In this document: positions 39,156 to 39,320 of the stretch, piece after piece
Numbering within the stretch: position 1 is the first letter of the stretch
How the letters are laid out: each line of letters starts with the position of its first letter
Program-made: the position numbers and the translations under genes
DNA from: Oscillospiraceae bacterium
GTDB taxonomy: Bacteria > Bacillota > Clostridia > Oscillospirales > CAG-272
Length of the DNA: 39,320 bases
Direction of reading: 5' to 3'
NCBI GenBank assembly: GCA_015064585.1
Contig: SVRY01000022.1
Coordinates: 1-39,320 of the forward strand
The notes under the pieces: model-generated
Told to the model about the DNA's origin: nothing
Database searches by the model: none
Seen by the model: the letters and a program-made list of their open reading frames with translations, nothing else

Positions 39156-39320
39156 ATGAGATCGATCTGTGGCAGAAAATTGCCAAAATTTGCCCCCCCG
39201 CCGCACGGCGCTGCTGCTCTTGTTCTCCGTGCTCTTATCGGTGTTCACGGTCTTTCCTTCGCCGGTTTTGGCAGATGACGGTATTGATCCAACACCGCCT
39301 GCCGAGGCAGAAACACTTTT
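39156..39320 (+). CDS. N-terminus of a secreted protein, frame broken at a C7 tract (partial)
   Basis: AAAGGAGG at 39141-39148 precedes an ATG at 39156 whose frame (MRSICGRKLPKFAP...) runs to an early TGA at 39276-39278. One frame over, from just after the C7 run at 39193-39199, the sequence encodes RRTALLLLFSVLLSVFTVFPSPVLADDG, a textbook signal peptide with an ALA-type cleavage site (PVLA), continuing open to the window edge. Removing one C joins the basic N-region to the hydrophobic core. So this is either a phase-variable or frameshifted gene, or a homopolymer sequencing error. The mature protein lies outside the window. Confidence 0.65.

Overview
The window reads as chromosomal DNA of a Firmicute, most likely an uncultured gut-type Clostridia (Oscillospirales/Christensenellales-like; low confidence below class). 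The reasons are strong AGGAGG ribosome binding sites, very regular TTGACA-N17-TATAAT promoters, frequent ATGA gene overlaps, TTG/GTG starts, and typical clostridial families: a CD1247-type zinc-ribbon protein beside efp, DUF4830, an ECF sigma/zinc-finger anti-sigma pair, GLUG-repeat surface protein, TM2 protein and discoidin-like lipoproteins. I see no rRNA, transposase, integrase or phage structural gene.

Layout. 1-4.2 kb: a small two-gene membrane/hypothetical operon, a 181-bp nested palindromic element with inverted ends, and two XRE-TPR regulators facing outward from a shared intergenic region. 4.2-4.5 kb: initiator tRNA-Met and tRNA-Leu(UAA). 4.6-9.3 kb: glutamine synthetase; ECF sigma/anti-sigma/lipoprotein operon; a small conserved protein; an XRE regulator divergent from a membrane coiled-coil protein and a TM2 protein. 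9.4-14.1 kb: family 2 glycosidase; a DUF3006-like small protein with pyrimidine-nucleoside phosphorylase; a Big2/discoidin lipoprotein. 14.2-17.8 kb (minus): YqeG-type HAD phosphatase, endonuclease IV-like TIM barrel, M24 aminopeptidase, EF-P and the CD1247-type protein. 18-23.4 kb: DUF4830 protein; PHP phosphoesterase with a large GLUG surface protein; DEDDh exonuclease with a small unknown protein.

23.5-29.9 kb is the most notable locus: a complete, apparently intact type II-C CRISPR-Cas system. On the minus strand it runs cas9 (1124 codons, all nuclease residues present), cas1, cas2, then 24 identical 36-bp repeats with 23 spacers. The array has its own consensus promoter, squeezed into the 38 bp between the cas2 stop and the first repeat, and that short leader ends in a motif close to the type II-A leader-anchoring site. 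Upstream of cas9, on the plus strand, lies a tracrRNA with its own consensus promoter, nexus, second hairpin and terminator. It is unusual in carrying two tandem repeat-derived anti-repeat segments. The likely cas9 promoter lies beyond the tracrRNA, so the cas9 leader would be antisense to the whole tracrRNA.

30-39.3 kb: LytTR regulator with LiaF-like membrane protein; gap; a THUMP-domain RNA methyltransferase; HAD phosphatase; flavodoxin-like protein; a lipoprotein with an exo/endonuclease/phosphatase domain and three discoidin-like repeats; an MFS/OPA-type transporter; and, at the edge, the start of a secreted protein whose signal peptide is out of frame with its start codon across a C7 tract, behind an attenuator-like leader hairpin.

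Assignments rest on reading motifs by eye. No database search, folding or alignment program was run.
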